Assembly (NCBI RefSeq): GCF_000471905.2
Contig: NW_006499905.1
Location: 1,146,522-1,210,521, forward strand
Direction: 5' to 3'
Origin: Amborella trichopoda
Lineage: Eukaryota > Streptophyta > Magnoliopsida > Amborellales > Amborellaceae
DNA: 64,000 bases
Shown here: positions 1-9,330 of the stretch, piece after piece
Layout: each line of letters begins with the position of its first letter
How positions within the stretch are numbered: the first letter of the stretch is position 1
The notes under the pieces: model-generated
The model's input: only the letters and a program-made list of their open reading frames with translations
Databases searched by the model: none
What the model was told of the DNA's origin: nothing
Translations under genes and position numbers: made by a program

Positions 1-1390
1 CACCACCATTTAGCAAGGTGGGCTTGATTTATTGACTTGATCTTGCGAATTCCCAAACCCTATTCCGACTTAGCACAAACCTTATCCCAACCTACTAAAT
101 GGTATTTACGATTTCCATCAAGGGAATCCTATAAAAAATTTTGCATGAGGCGTTCTATTTCTTTTACTAGAATGGCAGGCATATGCAATAAGGATAATAG
201 GACACGCCTCCTGGAGACATGAACTTGGACTTCCAAATATTCAATTTAGTATGAACTCTCTTCAATACTGGATCCCAAATAGCGCTAGTGAGTCTAGAAT
301 ATGATATAGGAATCCTAAGATATGAAGTAGGAAATTGACCCACAACACACCCTATATTTCCAACTAAATGATTTATAAAAGTACCGCCACAGCCTACCCC
401 TACCAAAGTAGTCTTTACGAAGTTTACTTTGAAGCCCAGAGTGACTTCACAACATCTTAATAATAAAGAAATGGCCAACACTTGCTGCAAATTAGCATCA
501 CAAAAAATATCAATGTGTCATCAGTATACTGAAGATGTGAATGATTGGACCACCATCAGTGACCTTAAATCCATTGAACTATCCCTTACATTCCACTCTC
601 CTAAGCATTAGACTAAACCCTTCAGCCATTAAAGTAAAGAGAAAAGGAGATAAAGAGTCACCTTGCCTCAATCCCCTTGAGGCTTTGAAAATGACTTTTA
701 GGCTGCCAATAACTAAAATAGAAAAATATGCCGATGACAAACATCCCCTAATCTACCTTATCCAGATCATATCAAAATTCATACGTTTCATGATCGCATC
801 TAAGATATGTCATTCCACCTTGTCATAAGCATTTTTCATATTAAGCTTAACAAGAACTCCAGGCTCTGAACCCAAAGCTCTAGAATGAAGGCATTCTTAA
901 GCAATTAGAATGCTATATGTAATTATTCTCCCTTTAATGAATGCTGACTGATGCCTAGCTATGATCTCTGGTAGCACCAATTTCAACCTCAAAGACATTA
1001 ATTTACCAATAATCTTATATAGGCTCGTAAGAAGGCTAATAAGTATCAGATCTGAAATACCAAATATTGAGTCATTTTTAGGGATTAAAGCTATGAATGT
1101 GGTATTTATACTCTTATCAATAATCCCCCTATCAAAAAATTCAATCACCATGTTATAAACATCAACTTGAAGAACATCTTAGAACTTATGAAAGAATAGT
1201 AAAGGAAATCCATTAGGTCCCTATGCCTTATTCCCCCACTAAAGAAAATATTGTCATTTTCACCTCATTCTAGGTGCCTCCAACTCCTGGGATCTAATAT
1301 CAGAGAGCGTCTTAAACGACACTCCTGTTATTTTTACATTTTCCCTTCTTTTTTGGAAGATGTCGAAAATACCTCTAATCACAAACTGAT
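1..1390 (-). mobile_element. Degenerate plant LINE, reverse transcriptase region (runs off left edge)
   Basis: Read on the minus strand from about 1390 downward, broken frames spell consecutive landmarks of a plant L1-type LINE reverse transcriptase. About 897-1151 gives FIALIPKND, then SLYKIIGKLMSLRLKLVLP and HQSAFIKGR. About 780-830 gives KNAYDKVEW. About 610-690 gives GLRQGDSLSPFLFTLMAEG. About 510-535 gives QYTDDTLIF, the catalytic box, with Thr where Ala is usual (YTDD for F/YADD). About 167-440 gives the thumb-side GCGG, NHLVGNIGC and YLRIPISYSRL. Several frame breaks and stops lie between blocks, so it is not functional. The 5' endonuclease part is not seen upstream and the 3' part continues outside the window. 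Confidence 0.88.
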
Positions 1391-1439
1391 TTTTTAAGAT
1401 CTTTTTGTTCGCTACTTTTTTAACTACATTTAAATGTTT

Positions 1440-1602
1440 TTTGTTTAATTTTACTATGAATATATTGTTCTCGTTTTATTGAGTTTTTATATTTTATTTT
1501 TATTTTTTAACATGTTTTTGCTACTGCAGTACTCGGCCTTAGACTCGGACTGATTACTCAGCTCTGGCATGGGCCGAGTACTCGACCGGAGTAGTGGTTT
1601 CA
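1440..1602. mobile_element. hAT-like MITE end fragment (ACTCGG-rich family)
   Basis: An AT-rich stretch is followed by a subterminal block rich in ACTCGG/CCGAGT words. It ends in TTTCAAACATTG, which in reverse complement (CAATGTTTGAAA) resembles the CAGTGTT-type ends of other hAT-like elements here (17.4-17.9 kb, 60.5-60.8 kb). The left end is not identifiable. The family assignment is inferred from composition and end similarity. Confidence 0.4.
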
Positions 1603-1925
1603 AACATTGATGGAAGGGAAGCTTTCATTTTTTTTCCATCATTTTTTAAACAACGCATTTTCCTTAAATGGTAAAGAAACTGAAAACTACCCCTTCCATG
1701 CTCCCCATGGACCTGAAAGGTTTGGAAATTTCATCTCTGGAACACCAAACCAACATAGATCCCAAGCTTTCATGTTGATTCTCATCCATCCCTCTCTTTT
1801 TTTTATTATTGGTAGTTTAGGAATGGGCTTTCTACCCATAGTAGAAATGGAACTCAAGACATCAAGTTGTCAAACCCGACCACCCTAACCACCTAGCCTC
1901 AAATTTTAAATGAAATTAAGACGTC
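1603..1925. other. Intergenic, nothing recognised
   Basis: AT-rich unique sequence. A 93-codon open frame (1607-1888, plus) has no recognisable domain and a composition like its surroundings, so it is not called a gene. Confidence 0.5.
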
Positions 1926-1929
1926 CCAT

Positions 1930-2210
1930 TTTTTCTACTAGAAATTCATTCTATTTATATTATTGTAGGGCCTACTATGGCCTAAAAATCTATTCTTAAC
2001 CCTAATTATGAAATTTTAAATTTTAAAAATGGTGCAGATGAAGCAGATCTATAAACACTTGAAAATAGACGTTTCAAATAACTTATTATAAGATGCACTA
2101 TTTTTAGGACTTCCATTTTTTTGTCCTTTATATCCAAATATCACGAGCTTGAGATGATCAATTGGAAGTAAGCATGAGGTTGCTACTTCATAAACTTTTT
2201 CCTTATTTAA
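1930..2210 (+). mobile_element. MITE family A, degraded copy
   Basis: Shares the ordered core of family A: CTAATTATGAAATTTTAAA, GCAGATCTATAAACA, CTTGAAAATAGACG, AAGATGCACTATTTTTAGGA, GAGATGATCAATT, and ends near CATAAACTTTTTCC. The left terminus is eroded and no target duplication is visible. Confidence 0.6.
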
Positions 2211-2602
2211 AGCATTCCATCTTAACATCCTTTTATAATTATTAGCTTAAAATTTAGTAATAATTAAATATAATGACTTTTTGATAGTAAAATTTTGTCA
2301 ATAGGATTTTTCTCAATTTATATGGTCTAAGAAATATGAGTATTTTAAACTTTCCCGTAACTCATCCCGAGCCCTGGTAAAAGAGATAGGTTGTATTAGA
2401 TAGACAATCAATGTAAAACTTTGACAAAACTTTTTATGAATCTTGAACCCACGTTATCTAAAAGAATGGTGGACTATGATGCATTTACCTGATGCCAACT
2501 AATTGGAAAAGGCTCTGATGATGATAATAAATTTTCTCGATTTATAATCAACCAAATTGTCATTTAGTTAATTGTCATTTACTCTTATGATGATTACAAT
2601 TT
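2211..2602. other. Intergenic AT-rich DNA
   Basis: No gene, repeat family or structural signal recognised. Confidence 0.5.
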
Positions 2603-2616
2603 GAATTATAAATTGT

Positions 2617-3180
2617 CCTTTTTTTTTGACAAATGTTAACAAAATTTTATTGCTAAAAAAGGGGGATTACAAGAGATCTACATTATCAGAAATTAAAATA
2701 GAATCACGAGTAACTCCTCTTTTGGCAAAACCGTCACCAAGGAAATTAGCCTCCCTATAAATATGATAGAAAGATATAGTCAAACAATCAACCATATCCA
2801 TGACTTGGCACCATAAGATCGAAGTTCCCAAGAGATACGTTACTCCTTTTTACACCATTTGATTACATTCAACGAATCCCCTTCCACCATACAAGTCGTC
2901 CCTAGAATTTTTAAATTCAAAAACTAAGACCATGGAGCAAAGTTGTGAACTTAGCAAACGTTAGTTGTTGCCACACCAGTCAAACCTACATAACCAAAAA
3001 TAACCGCCCTATTCTAATGTCTCACCACACTGTCAATATCTGCTTCACTTGGGTTACCCAAGGAGCTTCCATCAAAATTTAACTTGAAGCATCCTCGGTG
3101 GAATCCAATGACCAACCTGCCCTTCTTAGCATAATGGGAGAATGTTAAGTCAGCAAGATTTAAATCTCACATCCACCTCA
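2617..3180 (-). mobile_element. 5'-truncated LINE, RNase H tail with target duplication
   Basis: On the minus strand, 3060-3110 reads FKLNFDGSSLGNPS, the start of a LINE-type RNase H. Blocks MVEGDSLNVIKW (about 2850-2910) and YHIYREANFLGDGFAKRG (about 2715-2775) follow, the latter containing the conserved C-terminal motif. Frames are interrupted. The 3' end carries T9 on the plus strand at 2619-2627, read as a poly(A) tail. The insertion is bounded by a perfect 14-bp direct repeat, GAATTATAAATTGT, at 2603-2616 and 3181-3194. This is the signature of target-primed reverse transcription with 5' truncation. Confidence 0.9.
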
Positions 3181-3194
3181 GAATTATAAATTGT

Positions 3195-3415
3195 TTATAA
3201 GGGAAATTTATCAAAATATATATAAAAGATCCATTATTTAATATTTTACCCCTGTATTATAATTTAATTACGAATACCCCATCAAAATACATGTGACCAT
3301 GAGTTGGAATAGTCGCAAAAGAGTGAATTGTTAAAAATGTTGAAAAGTTAGATGTATTTTGAAAAGTTTCCCTTTTTATTGTGTAGTGCCATGGCAGGTG
3401 GAGATTGTTTTGGTA
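3195..3415. other. Intergenic AT-rich DNA
   Basis: No gene or repeat family recognised. Confidence 0.5.
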
Positions 3416-3810
3416 TGATAGTGATGGTATAATGTGATAGTGGTAGCGGTCGTGATGCAATGGTGGTTGTAGTAAATCCGGTGGAGTGGTGGTAGAAATA
3501 TGATGGTGATAGCGGCTGTAGTAAATCAGGTGAAATGGTGGTGGTGGAGTGGTGGTAGAAACATGATGGTGGTGGTGGCAACAAGTAGGCAATGGTGGTA
3601 GAGTGGTGGTGGTGATGAGGTGGTGGTAGTGTGGTGGATGGTGGTGGTAGTGGCAATAGTGGCAGTATATTGGTGGCATGGTGATAGCGGTGGTAGGGGC
3701 TAAGTGACACCTGTAATGGTGGAGGTGGCACGGTAGGTTGTGGAATTGTGGTAGTTAGGCGGTGGTGGTACTGTGGCGGTGGCAATGGTAACAATGGTAG
3801 TGGTGGGGAA
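3416..3810. repeat. Compound GGT/GTGGTA trinucleotide array
   Basis: About 390 bp dominated by GGTGGT, GTGGTA and GATGGTGG words with irregular interruptions. All long open frames across it (His/Pro/Tyr-rich on the minus strand) follow from the triplet composition and are not genes. The purine/pyrimidine asymmetry is strong: G and T on plus, almost no C. Confidence 0.85.
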
Positions 3811-3960
3811 AGAGAGACTCAAAGTACAAATTTTGCAAAATAACTAGGAGTAATTTTGTAAAAAAAATCAATTCAGGTGCCTCGTGGCTGGCTGTGAATC
3901 AATTCAAATTTGCTAATCAAAGATCTCTTGAGGTTAAATTGTTAGTGAGAAATTTTCAAA

Positions 3961-4357
3961 GGGTGCGGTTTCTATAAGCTACTTTAAACAATCCAATTGA
4001 GGCACGCACCCAAATTTTATCATAATATGTAATTTTTATGTAAAAAATTCTTAGGATTGTCTAAAAATTTATTTTGATATCTAATTATAAAATTTTAAAC
4101 TTCAAAGATAGTTAAAATCAAGATTTATAAACATATGAAAATATTGAAAATAGACAGTCTAGATAATGTATTGCAAGATGTATTATTTTTTGAGAGTCAA
4201 ATTCTTTCTTCTTTTTTTGTTTTATATTTCATACATCTCGATGTCGAAATGATCAATTAGAGGGTTTTTCAATAGTAAAACAACATTTTCCAATGGATTT
4301 TTGAGGTGCCTCTTTAATTCTACATTTTAAAGTTGCAACTTTATATAAACTTTTTTT
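3961..4357 (+). mobile_element. MITE family A (Mutator-like), with 9-bp target duplication
   Basis: A 397-bp element starting GGGTGCGGTTTCTATAAG and ending TATATAAACTTTTTTT. The perfect 9-bp repeat ATTTTCAAA lies on both sides (3952-3960 and 4358-4366). Subterminal words CTTTAAACAATCCAATT (left) and the opposing AATTCTACATTTTAAAGTTG (right) form imperfect inverted ends. A 9-bp duplication is characteristic of Mutator-superfamily insertion. There is no coding capacity. Best reference copy of the family in this window. Confidence 0.9.
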
Positions 4358-4369
4358 ATTTTCAAATAA

Positions 4370-4748
4370 GCTAAAGTAATAAATTTGGTTAGAAAATCAA
4401 ACGACACCTTTATGATTTCTTTAGGACCATTATTTTTGCATAACAGAAAGTCATAATCACTCCCAAGCACGGGGCATAAATGTAAAATGGGTCACAAATC
4501 ATGCATTGGAAAAGAAGATTTGAATATTAAAAATTAATTATTTTTAATGGAAATTTGGATCATTAGTCGTCATTCATTTTAATTCTTCGTAAATCATCAA
4601 AAATGTACTACAGCCCAAAAATCATAGATCTACGACCGAAATGCACCTAGAGTGACCTCAGATATATTTTACACCCTAAGTAGTCCCAATGCAGATTTTT
4701 ACAAGGGGCTTACATCTTATTCAGAATTTACTTAAATTATTCCTTGTG
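4370..4748. other. Intergenic AT-rich DNA
   Basis: No feature recognised. Confidence 0.5.
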
Positions 4749-4757
4749 TATAAATAT

Positions 4758-4950
4758 GAGTAATGATCATATGATACCCTGCCACACCCATGTATGTATG
4801 AATTTAAAGGATCACCATTAAATTTAGCACATATCTTTAAAAAAGTCAAGTCCCACATCCATGTAATAACTTTTATAATGATATGTGTCAAATTTAATGG
4901 TGATCTTTTGAGGTCCTACACATATGAATGGTCTCATAGGATCATTACTC
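4758..4950. mobile_element. Short palindromic MITE with 9-bp target duplication
   Basis: A 193-bp near-palindrome. The left end GAGTAATGATCATATGATAC matches the reverse complement of the right end GAGTAATGATCCTATGAGAC, and the inner arms (AAATTTAGCACATATC against GATATGTGTCAAATTT) also pair. It is flanked by the perfect 9-bp repeat TATAAATAT at 4749-4757 and 4951-4959. No coding capacity. The duplication length suggests Mutator-type mobilisation. Confidence 0.9.
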
Positions 4951-5024
4951 TATAAATATATATGGTGACATTGTATAAGTGTATGGTTGCCCTTAAATTG
5001 ATTAAATATAGTCAAATAAATTAT

Positions 5025-5230
5025 AGACCTGGCCTGACCCGGCCATGAGCCCAATAGATTCAAGAGGAAAAACAAGAAAAAATTAGGGAAAACAAAGGGT
5101 TAGGTGGGCCTTGCGTTGGATCTGACCCAAGCCCAACTCAGCCCTTGGGCTACGTTTCGTGCCCTAAGCTTTAGTGATTCAAGGCCGGGCCGACTGGGCC
5201 AAGCTGGGCCACCTGGATCATTGCCAGCCT
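5025..5230. mobile_element. GGGCC-rich hAT-like fragment
   Basis: Rich in CCCGGCC, GGCCGGGCC and TGGGCC words. It ends in CATTGCCAGCCT, the complement of the AGGCTGGCAATG type of hAT-like end. The left boundary is uncertain. Confidence 0.4.
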
Positions 5231-5469
5231 CAGGTTGAATGTAAAAGAAAAACAATAATTGGGTAAATGGTGTGCTTAAAAACTTACCAGGGGTCCTGCA
5301 CGTACGATCTTCGAAAGGGGGGCTTAGATAATTTTCCCAATAAACTAATTTTGGTATAAGTTACATCTTCAATTGTGAAGGATGATCGCAGACGATTCTT
5401 CACTGGATTGATAGACAAGCTGATATAAGCCGAAGCGATAAGCCGAGTTAAGCTGCACCCTCTTAAGTA

Positions 5470-6227
5470 TGGGGGTGGCAATATGTCGGGTCAGGTCGGG
5501 TCGGGTCCGGCCGGATCTAGAAACATACCTGGCTCAAAAATAAAAATATATACTACAATATATTTAAATATTATGTTAAATATATACATGTATCATTTAA
5601 ATATTTTAACTAAAAATATATGATTATATTAATGTAAATATTATTTAAATACTATTTAAATATGGGTGCGGTTCGCCTAGGCTCTAAACAATCAAATTAG
5701 AGCCTACCTTCAAATAGTATCGAGAAATGTGGTTTCAATACTGGAAATCTTTGTGATAGCCTTAAAATGTATTTTTATCTTTATTTATAAAGTTTAAAGC
5801 TTCAAAAATAATGTAGATCGACAGATCTATGAAAACTTGAAAATCTTGAAAATTGACGGTCCAAAAATGCATTACAAAATACATTATTTACACAACTTGA
5901 AATCCCTTTTTTTCTCATGTCCATGCATCTTGATGTTGAGATGATCAATTTGACGATATTTGAGCATCAAAACAACCTCCTCTAGTGAAATTTTTGAGCT
6001 AGGCTCTAATTTGATTGTTTAGAGCCTCGGCTCTATATACACTTTTTCCTTTAAATATTATATAAATAATAATACTTTTCGGTTTAGATTCAGATCAGGT
6101 CATCATGGACCCAAACCCGGACCCCAATAGTGTTCAGGTCAAATATTTAGATCAGGGCCCGACCTGCCGGTCCAATTTTTGGACCTATACTCGGACCCAG
6201 GTCAGGTCTGGTTCATTGCCACCCCTA
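5470..6227. mobile_element. hAT-like non-autonomous element (GGGGTGGCAAT ends), interrupted
   Basis: The ends are inverted: left TGGGGGTGGCAAT at 5470 and right ATTGCCACCCCTA ending at 6227. Subterminal GGTCGGGTC/GACCTGACC words follow on both sides. The flanking 8-mers CTTAAGTA (5462-5469) and CCTACGTA (6228-6235) match at 6 of 8 positions, as expected for a decayed hAT 8-bp duplication. A family A MITE (5664-6049) sits inside. No transposase is seen. Confidence 0.8.
5664..6049 (+). mobile_element. MITE family A nested in the hAT-like element
   Basis: A 386-bp element starting GGGTGCGGTTC and ending CACTTTTTCC, flanked by the perfect 9-mer TTTAAATAT at 5655-5663 and 6050-6058. Subterminal inverted blocks GGCTCTAAACAATCAAATTA and TAATTTGATTGTTTAGAGCC are nearly perfect. 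The flanks lie within the 5470-6227 element, so this copy inserted later. Confidence 0.88.
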
Positions 6228-6235
6228 CCTACGTA

Positions 6236-6703
6236 GGGTCAACACTTGGGTGGCAGATTAAACTTTTGTACCATACCAATGGAGTGGCACCGCGGACCTC
6301 AATAATAATGTGATTATCATATTTGCTAAAAAAAAATTAGTTTTTGCCTCAATGGCGTAATTGTAACTACGGGATATAATTTTGAACTAAAATACAAGTA
6401 ATTATAGTGATCGAAACATCTGTCTCTTTATAGCTTGTTTGGATGAACTCGTTGTCATTAATAATTTTAGTCTTCTAACAAAATTACTTCTCAAAATGAA
6501 TTATACAACTGTTTAGCAGCATCCCTTATAAAATAATATATGATAAACATGTCTAAGTTTATCTTTATTTTAAGAGTTTTTTTAATTTTATAATAAGTAA
6601 TTTATTGAAAATCACATGTTTTTAGCCATAAATAACTAAAAATAGCTGAAAATCACCAAAATCAATTACGTATATAGAAAGTATGTACAAAGCAGCTAAG
6701 AAA
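6236..6703. other. Intergenic AT-rich DNA
   Basis: No gene or repeat family recognised. Confidence 0.5.
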
Positions 6704-6712
6704 ATAATATTA

Positions 6713-6993
6713 GGGAAAATATCTCCATACCCCCAATTTTTTAGTTTCATTTCTCACTATACCCAAAGTTTTAGAATATATCTTGATGCATGGAGATGCC
6801 ATGTACTATTTCTTAAAACCCCTTAAGCCCACTTTAAACACTTTGACTCTCTTTTTTTACCCTAAACAAATTTTAAAAGACAAATCTTTTTATTACACAA
6901 CTCTCTCTCCATTTCTCTCGCCACGTGTTTCTCAAACCCCTCTTTATTTATTTATTTATTTATTTATTTTTGCATAAGTAACCTCTCTCTCTC
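6713..6993 (+). repeat. Left terminal inverted repeat of the Pack-MULE
   Basis: About 280 bp; pairs with 8470-8740. It differs from its partner by scattered substitutions and a TTTA microsatellite expansion near 6945-6970, so the element is not recent. Confidence 0.88.
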
Positions 6994-7039
6994 CATGTAT
7001 ACAAACATCCACCGACTCTCTTTCTCCCTCTACTTTCTC

Positions 7040-7766
7040 TCTCATCACGCGGCCGAGGCAGCCTCGAAAGATCGAAATTTAAGCTAATTGAGCTCTTAGT
7101 CTGCAGTAGCTTCCCTTCCGTTATTTGATTAAAATCCTGAATTTTACATCTCCTAAGCTCCACTTCAAATAAAAGAACATTACAATCTTTGTTTATGGGT
7201 TTCAAAAAACCAGGATAAAAGTAGTCATGATCTATCTCTCTACTATGAAGATAGCAAACCAGTGATTCACTTATGATTTCAAACACAGGGGCTATTGAAG
7301 CCTTGAGGACCGAGTTCTTGAAAATTAAGCGGCAAGCGACTAGAGAGAGAAAGCCTCACATGATATACACCACATTCCCAAGCTATAGGTTCTGATGAAC
7401 CCACATTCCAACCAGAGGCCTAACACTAACGAGAAAACGACAAAGGGCTTTATAAGAAGCCATGGAATTTCTCCATAGGATCAAATCATCAGCTTTCAGA
7501 GCACCCAATCTCTCGCACTGAGAGAATCAGACCTTATCAGAAATGGCAAAACCAGTGAGGCTTTTGCAACACAAGCTAAGGTTACAGACATCTATGGGGC
7601 AAAGAAATTTTGATATCACAGCAAACACATTGTCTGGCAACGCTTGGAGGAAGCTCGAGCTTCAATATTGGGAAGCAAGCTCTTCATGGATTCCACTTTT
7701 TAGAGGACCACCATAGCTAAGAGAAGGAACTGGCTTCTCTTGTAAAGGGCAAGCCATGGCCGCCAT
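7040..7766 (-). pseudogene. Captured 5' coding part of an F-box gene (At5g39450-like)
   Basis: From an ATG at 7766 the minus strand reads MAAMACPLQEKPVPSLSYGG, then from about residue 40 FLQALPDNVFAVISKFL, PIDVCNLSLCCKSL and, around residue 120, MASYKALCRFLV. This is an F-box (Leu-Pro...VCNLS..C..L pattern) followed by a downstream region I recognise from the plant F-box family typified by At5g39450. F-box proteins are the substrate adaptors of SCF ubiquitin ligases. One frame is maintained for about 240 codons but holds four in-frame stops, and it ends at the MULE arm rather than at a natural terminus. It is a non-functional captured fragment. The last part, around FEIISESLVCYLHSREIDHD, is uninterrupted. 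The subfamily assignment is from memory. Confidence 0.85.
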
Positions 7767-7769
7767 GTC

Positions 7770-8390
7770 CTACAGTCGAACCAGTAAGAAGACCCTCAAA
7801 GAAAACCCATCAAAGAATTGTGCATTCGCGTTTCAAATTCTGAACAATTATTCACATTTCATCAAATTTATAGAGGAACCCATCAAAATAAAGTTTCAAA
7901 TTTCAATCTCTTTCTCTCTCAAACAGTGAACCCCATAAACCTAGGTGAAAGAACACTATCTTCTTCTCTAATCTCGATTTAGAAAGAAATACAAATTCAT
8001 GCAAGACTAGAAGAAAGCCACAAACTTTGCCTACCACTATAAATCCAAAAACCACCCAAGATTCAGCCGCAACTGGAAAAGTGTCCCAACTCAGGTTTCT
8101 CTCTCTCTACCTCAGATTGAGCTACTCCAACAAAACGAGATCCAAGTCTTGCTCTCTCTACTCCTAATCCATAAACTAACCATGATTTTATAATCCTACT
8201 TCCTACAACTCCATAGCCACAATCATAGGTTAGACCACCATCCTGCAAAAGCTCAAAAACAAGAGAGAGAATCTAGAGATAGTAATAAAGTGAGATGAAA
8301 TGAAAGGGACCTCTGGCGTAAGAAATTGAAGAAACACGGGGTCTTTAGAGCATCAACGGCCTTATATAGAAAAAAGATCGAGTTCCACTG
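7770..8390 (-). other. Captured 5' UTR, intron-like segment and promoter of the F-box gene
   Basis: Directly upstream of the captured ATG the minus strand shows a good splice acceptor (pyrimidine-rich tract then CTGTAG followed by GACATGG, exon start 7769), preceded by several hundred bases of intron-like sequence. A TATA-like TCTATATAAG lies at 8361-8370. Retention of promoter and intron would mean capture happened from DNA, not from a spliced transcript. Confidence 0.55.
8361..8370 (-). promoter_or_regulatory. TATA-like box inside the Pack-MULE
   Basis: TCTATATAAG on the minus strand, about 600 bp upstream of the captured F-box start codon. A motif match only; activity unknown. Confidence 0.45.
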
Positions 8391-8469
8391 TGAGCAGCCA
8401 GCGATTGAGGTACCGGAATATTTTTAATGGTGGGTTACAGAGAATTCATGACCCACATTCGTGTGTTTT

Positions 8470-8740
8470 TAGAGAGAGAGGTTACTTACCGAGAAAAAAT
8501 AGAGTGAGAGAGGGGTTTGGGAAACACGTGGAGAGAGAAAAACGGAGAGAGTTTTGGGTAATAAAAGACACGTCTTTTAAAATTTGTTTATGTTAAAAAA
8601 AGAGAGTTAAAGTGACTAAAGTAGATCTAAGGGGTTATAAGAAATAATACATGGGATCTCCATGCATCAAGATATATTCTAAAACTTTCGGTCTAATAAT
8701 AAATGAAACTTAAAAACTGGGGGTATGGAAGTATTTTCCC
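8470..8740 (-). repeat. Right terminal inverted repeat of the Pack-MULE
   Basis: About 270 bp; the reverse complement of the left arm, ending in TATTTTCCC directly before the ATAATATTA duplication. Confidence 0.88.
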
Positions 8741-8749
8741 ATAATATTA

Positions 8750-9165
8750 TTCAAAGTATATTAACTTCAAATAGAATTGTCTACTCCAAATAAGATTAAC
8801 TATTATCCAAATAGCACTTTAGACAAGTATATATTTTGCATAAGCAAAACTGCATCAGAGAACATTGCGGGAATATACAATAAGACTACAGAATCAGTAA
8901 CAGGAATCAGTAGCAGATGCGTATCATCGACTGTGCCCAAGGTCCAAAGAAGTTTCAAAACTACGTGCAGAGAAATGACACTCCCTAGGTAGTTTACATA
9001 TGACGGCCTGGGGCATTTGTGACTTTTCTATAATGGTAATGGTCTCATTTGTATTGTTTCAATGCCACCAAGCCAGCTGAATCAAATGTTTCTTCAATAA
9101 GTAGTTTAAACTCTGTTCAGTGTTCACAACACCATACTGAAATCCACTATGTCCCAAGTTGATTC
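8750..9165. other. Intergenic DNA, nothing recognised
   Basis: Moderately AT-rich. A 71-codon open frame (8777-8992) has no recognisable motif. Confidence 0.5.
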
Positions 9166-9169
9166 CCAC

Positions 9170-9330
9170 TACTAAGCCACCCCACAGAAAACATATACTA
9201 GACTAAGATCCTCTCCCAAAAATGGGCTAGGTTAGCATGCTTTGCTTTTTGGGGCAAACGTCCAGAGTTCGGAACCTTGACCTCCCTCTCGCAAACCCAT
9301 ATATGTACCACTAAGCCGAAGCATGAGGGA
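9170..9330 (-). mobile_element. Possible tRNA-derived SINE
   Basis: On the minus strand, GGCTTAGTGGTA (9306-9317) resembles a pol III A box. GGTTCCGAACTCT (9264-9276) resembles a B box about 35 nt further on, which is normal spacing. The rest does not fold as a tRNA, so a decayed SINE is likelier than a tRNA gene. The 3' end is not clear. Confidence 0.4.

Larger units (their letters stand above)
6713..8740. mobile_element. Pack-MULE: Mutator-like transposon carrying a captured F-box gene fragment
   Basis: A 2,028-bp element with long terminal inverted repeats (about 6713-6993 and 8470-8740). The outer ends are GGGAAAATATCTCCATACCC and, in reverse complement, GGGAAAATACTTCCATACCC. The arms stay alignable through TTGATGCATGGAGAT, CCACGTGTTTC and AAGTAACCTCTCTCTCT. 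Both flanks carry the identical 9-mer ATAATATTA (6704-6712 and 8741-8749), the Mutator-type target duplication. No transposase is present. The interior holds the promoter, 5' UTR and first part of an F-box gene on the minus strand. The left arm contains an expanded TTTA tract that the right arm lacks. Confidence 0.93.

Noticed and set aside
3257-3794. Two long minus-strand frames rich in His, Pro and Tyr (140 and 148 codons)
   Set aside because: They arise from the GGT-rich repeat read on the opposite strand and have no non-repetitive protein content.
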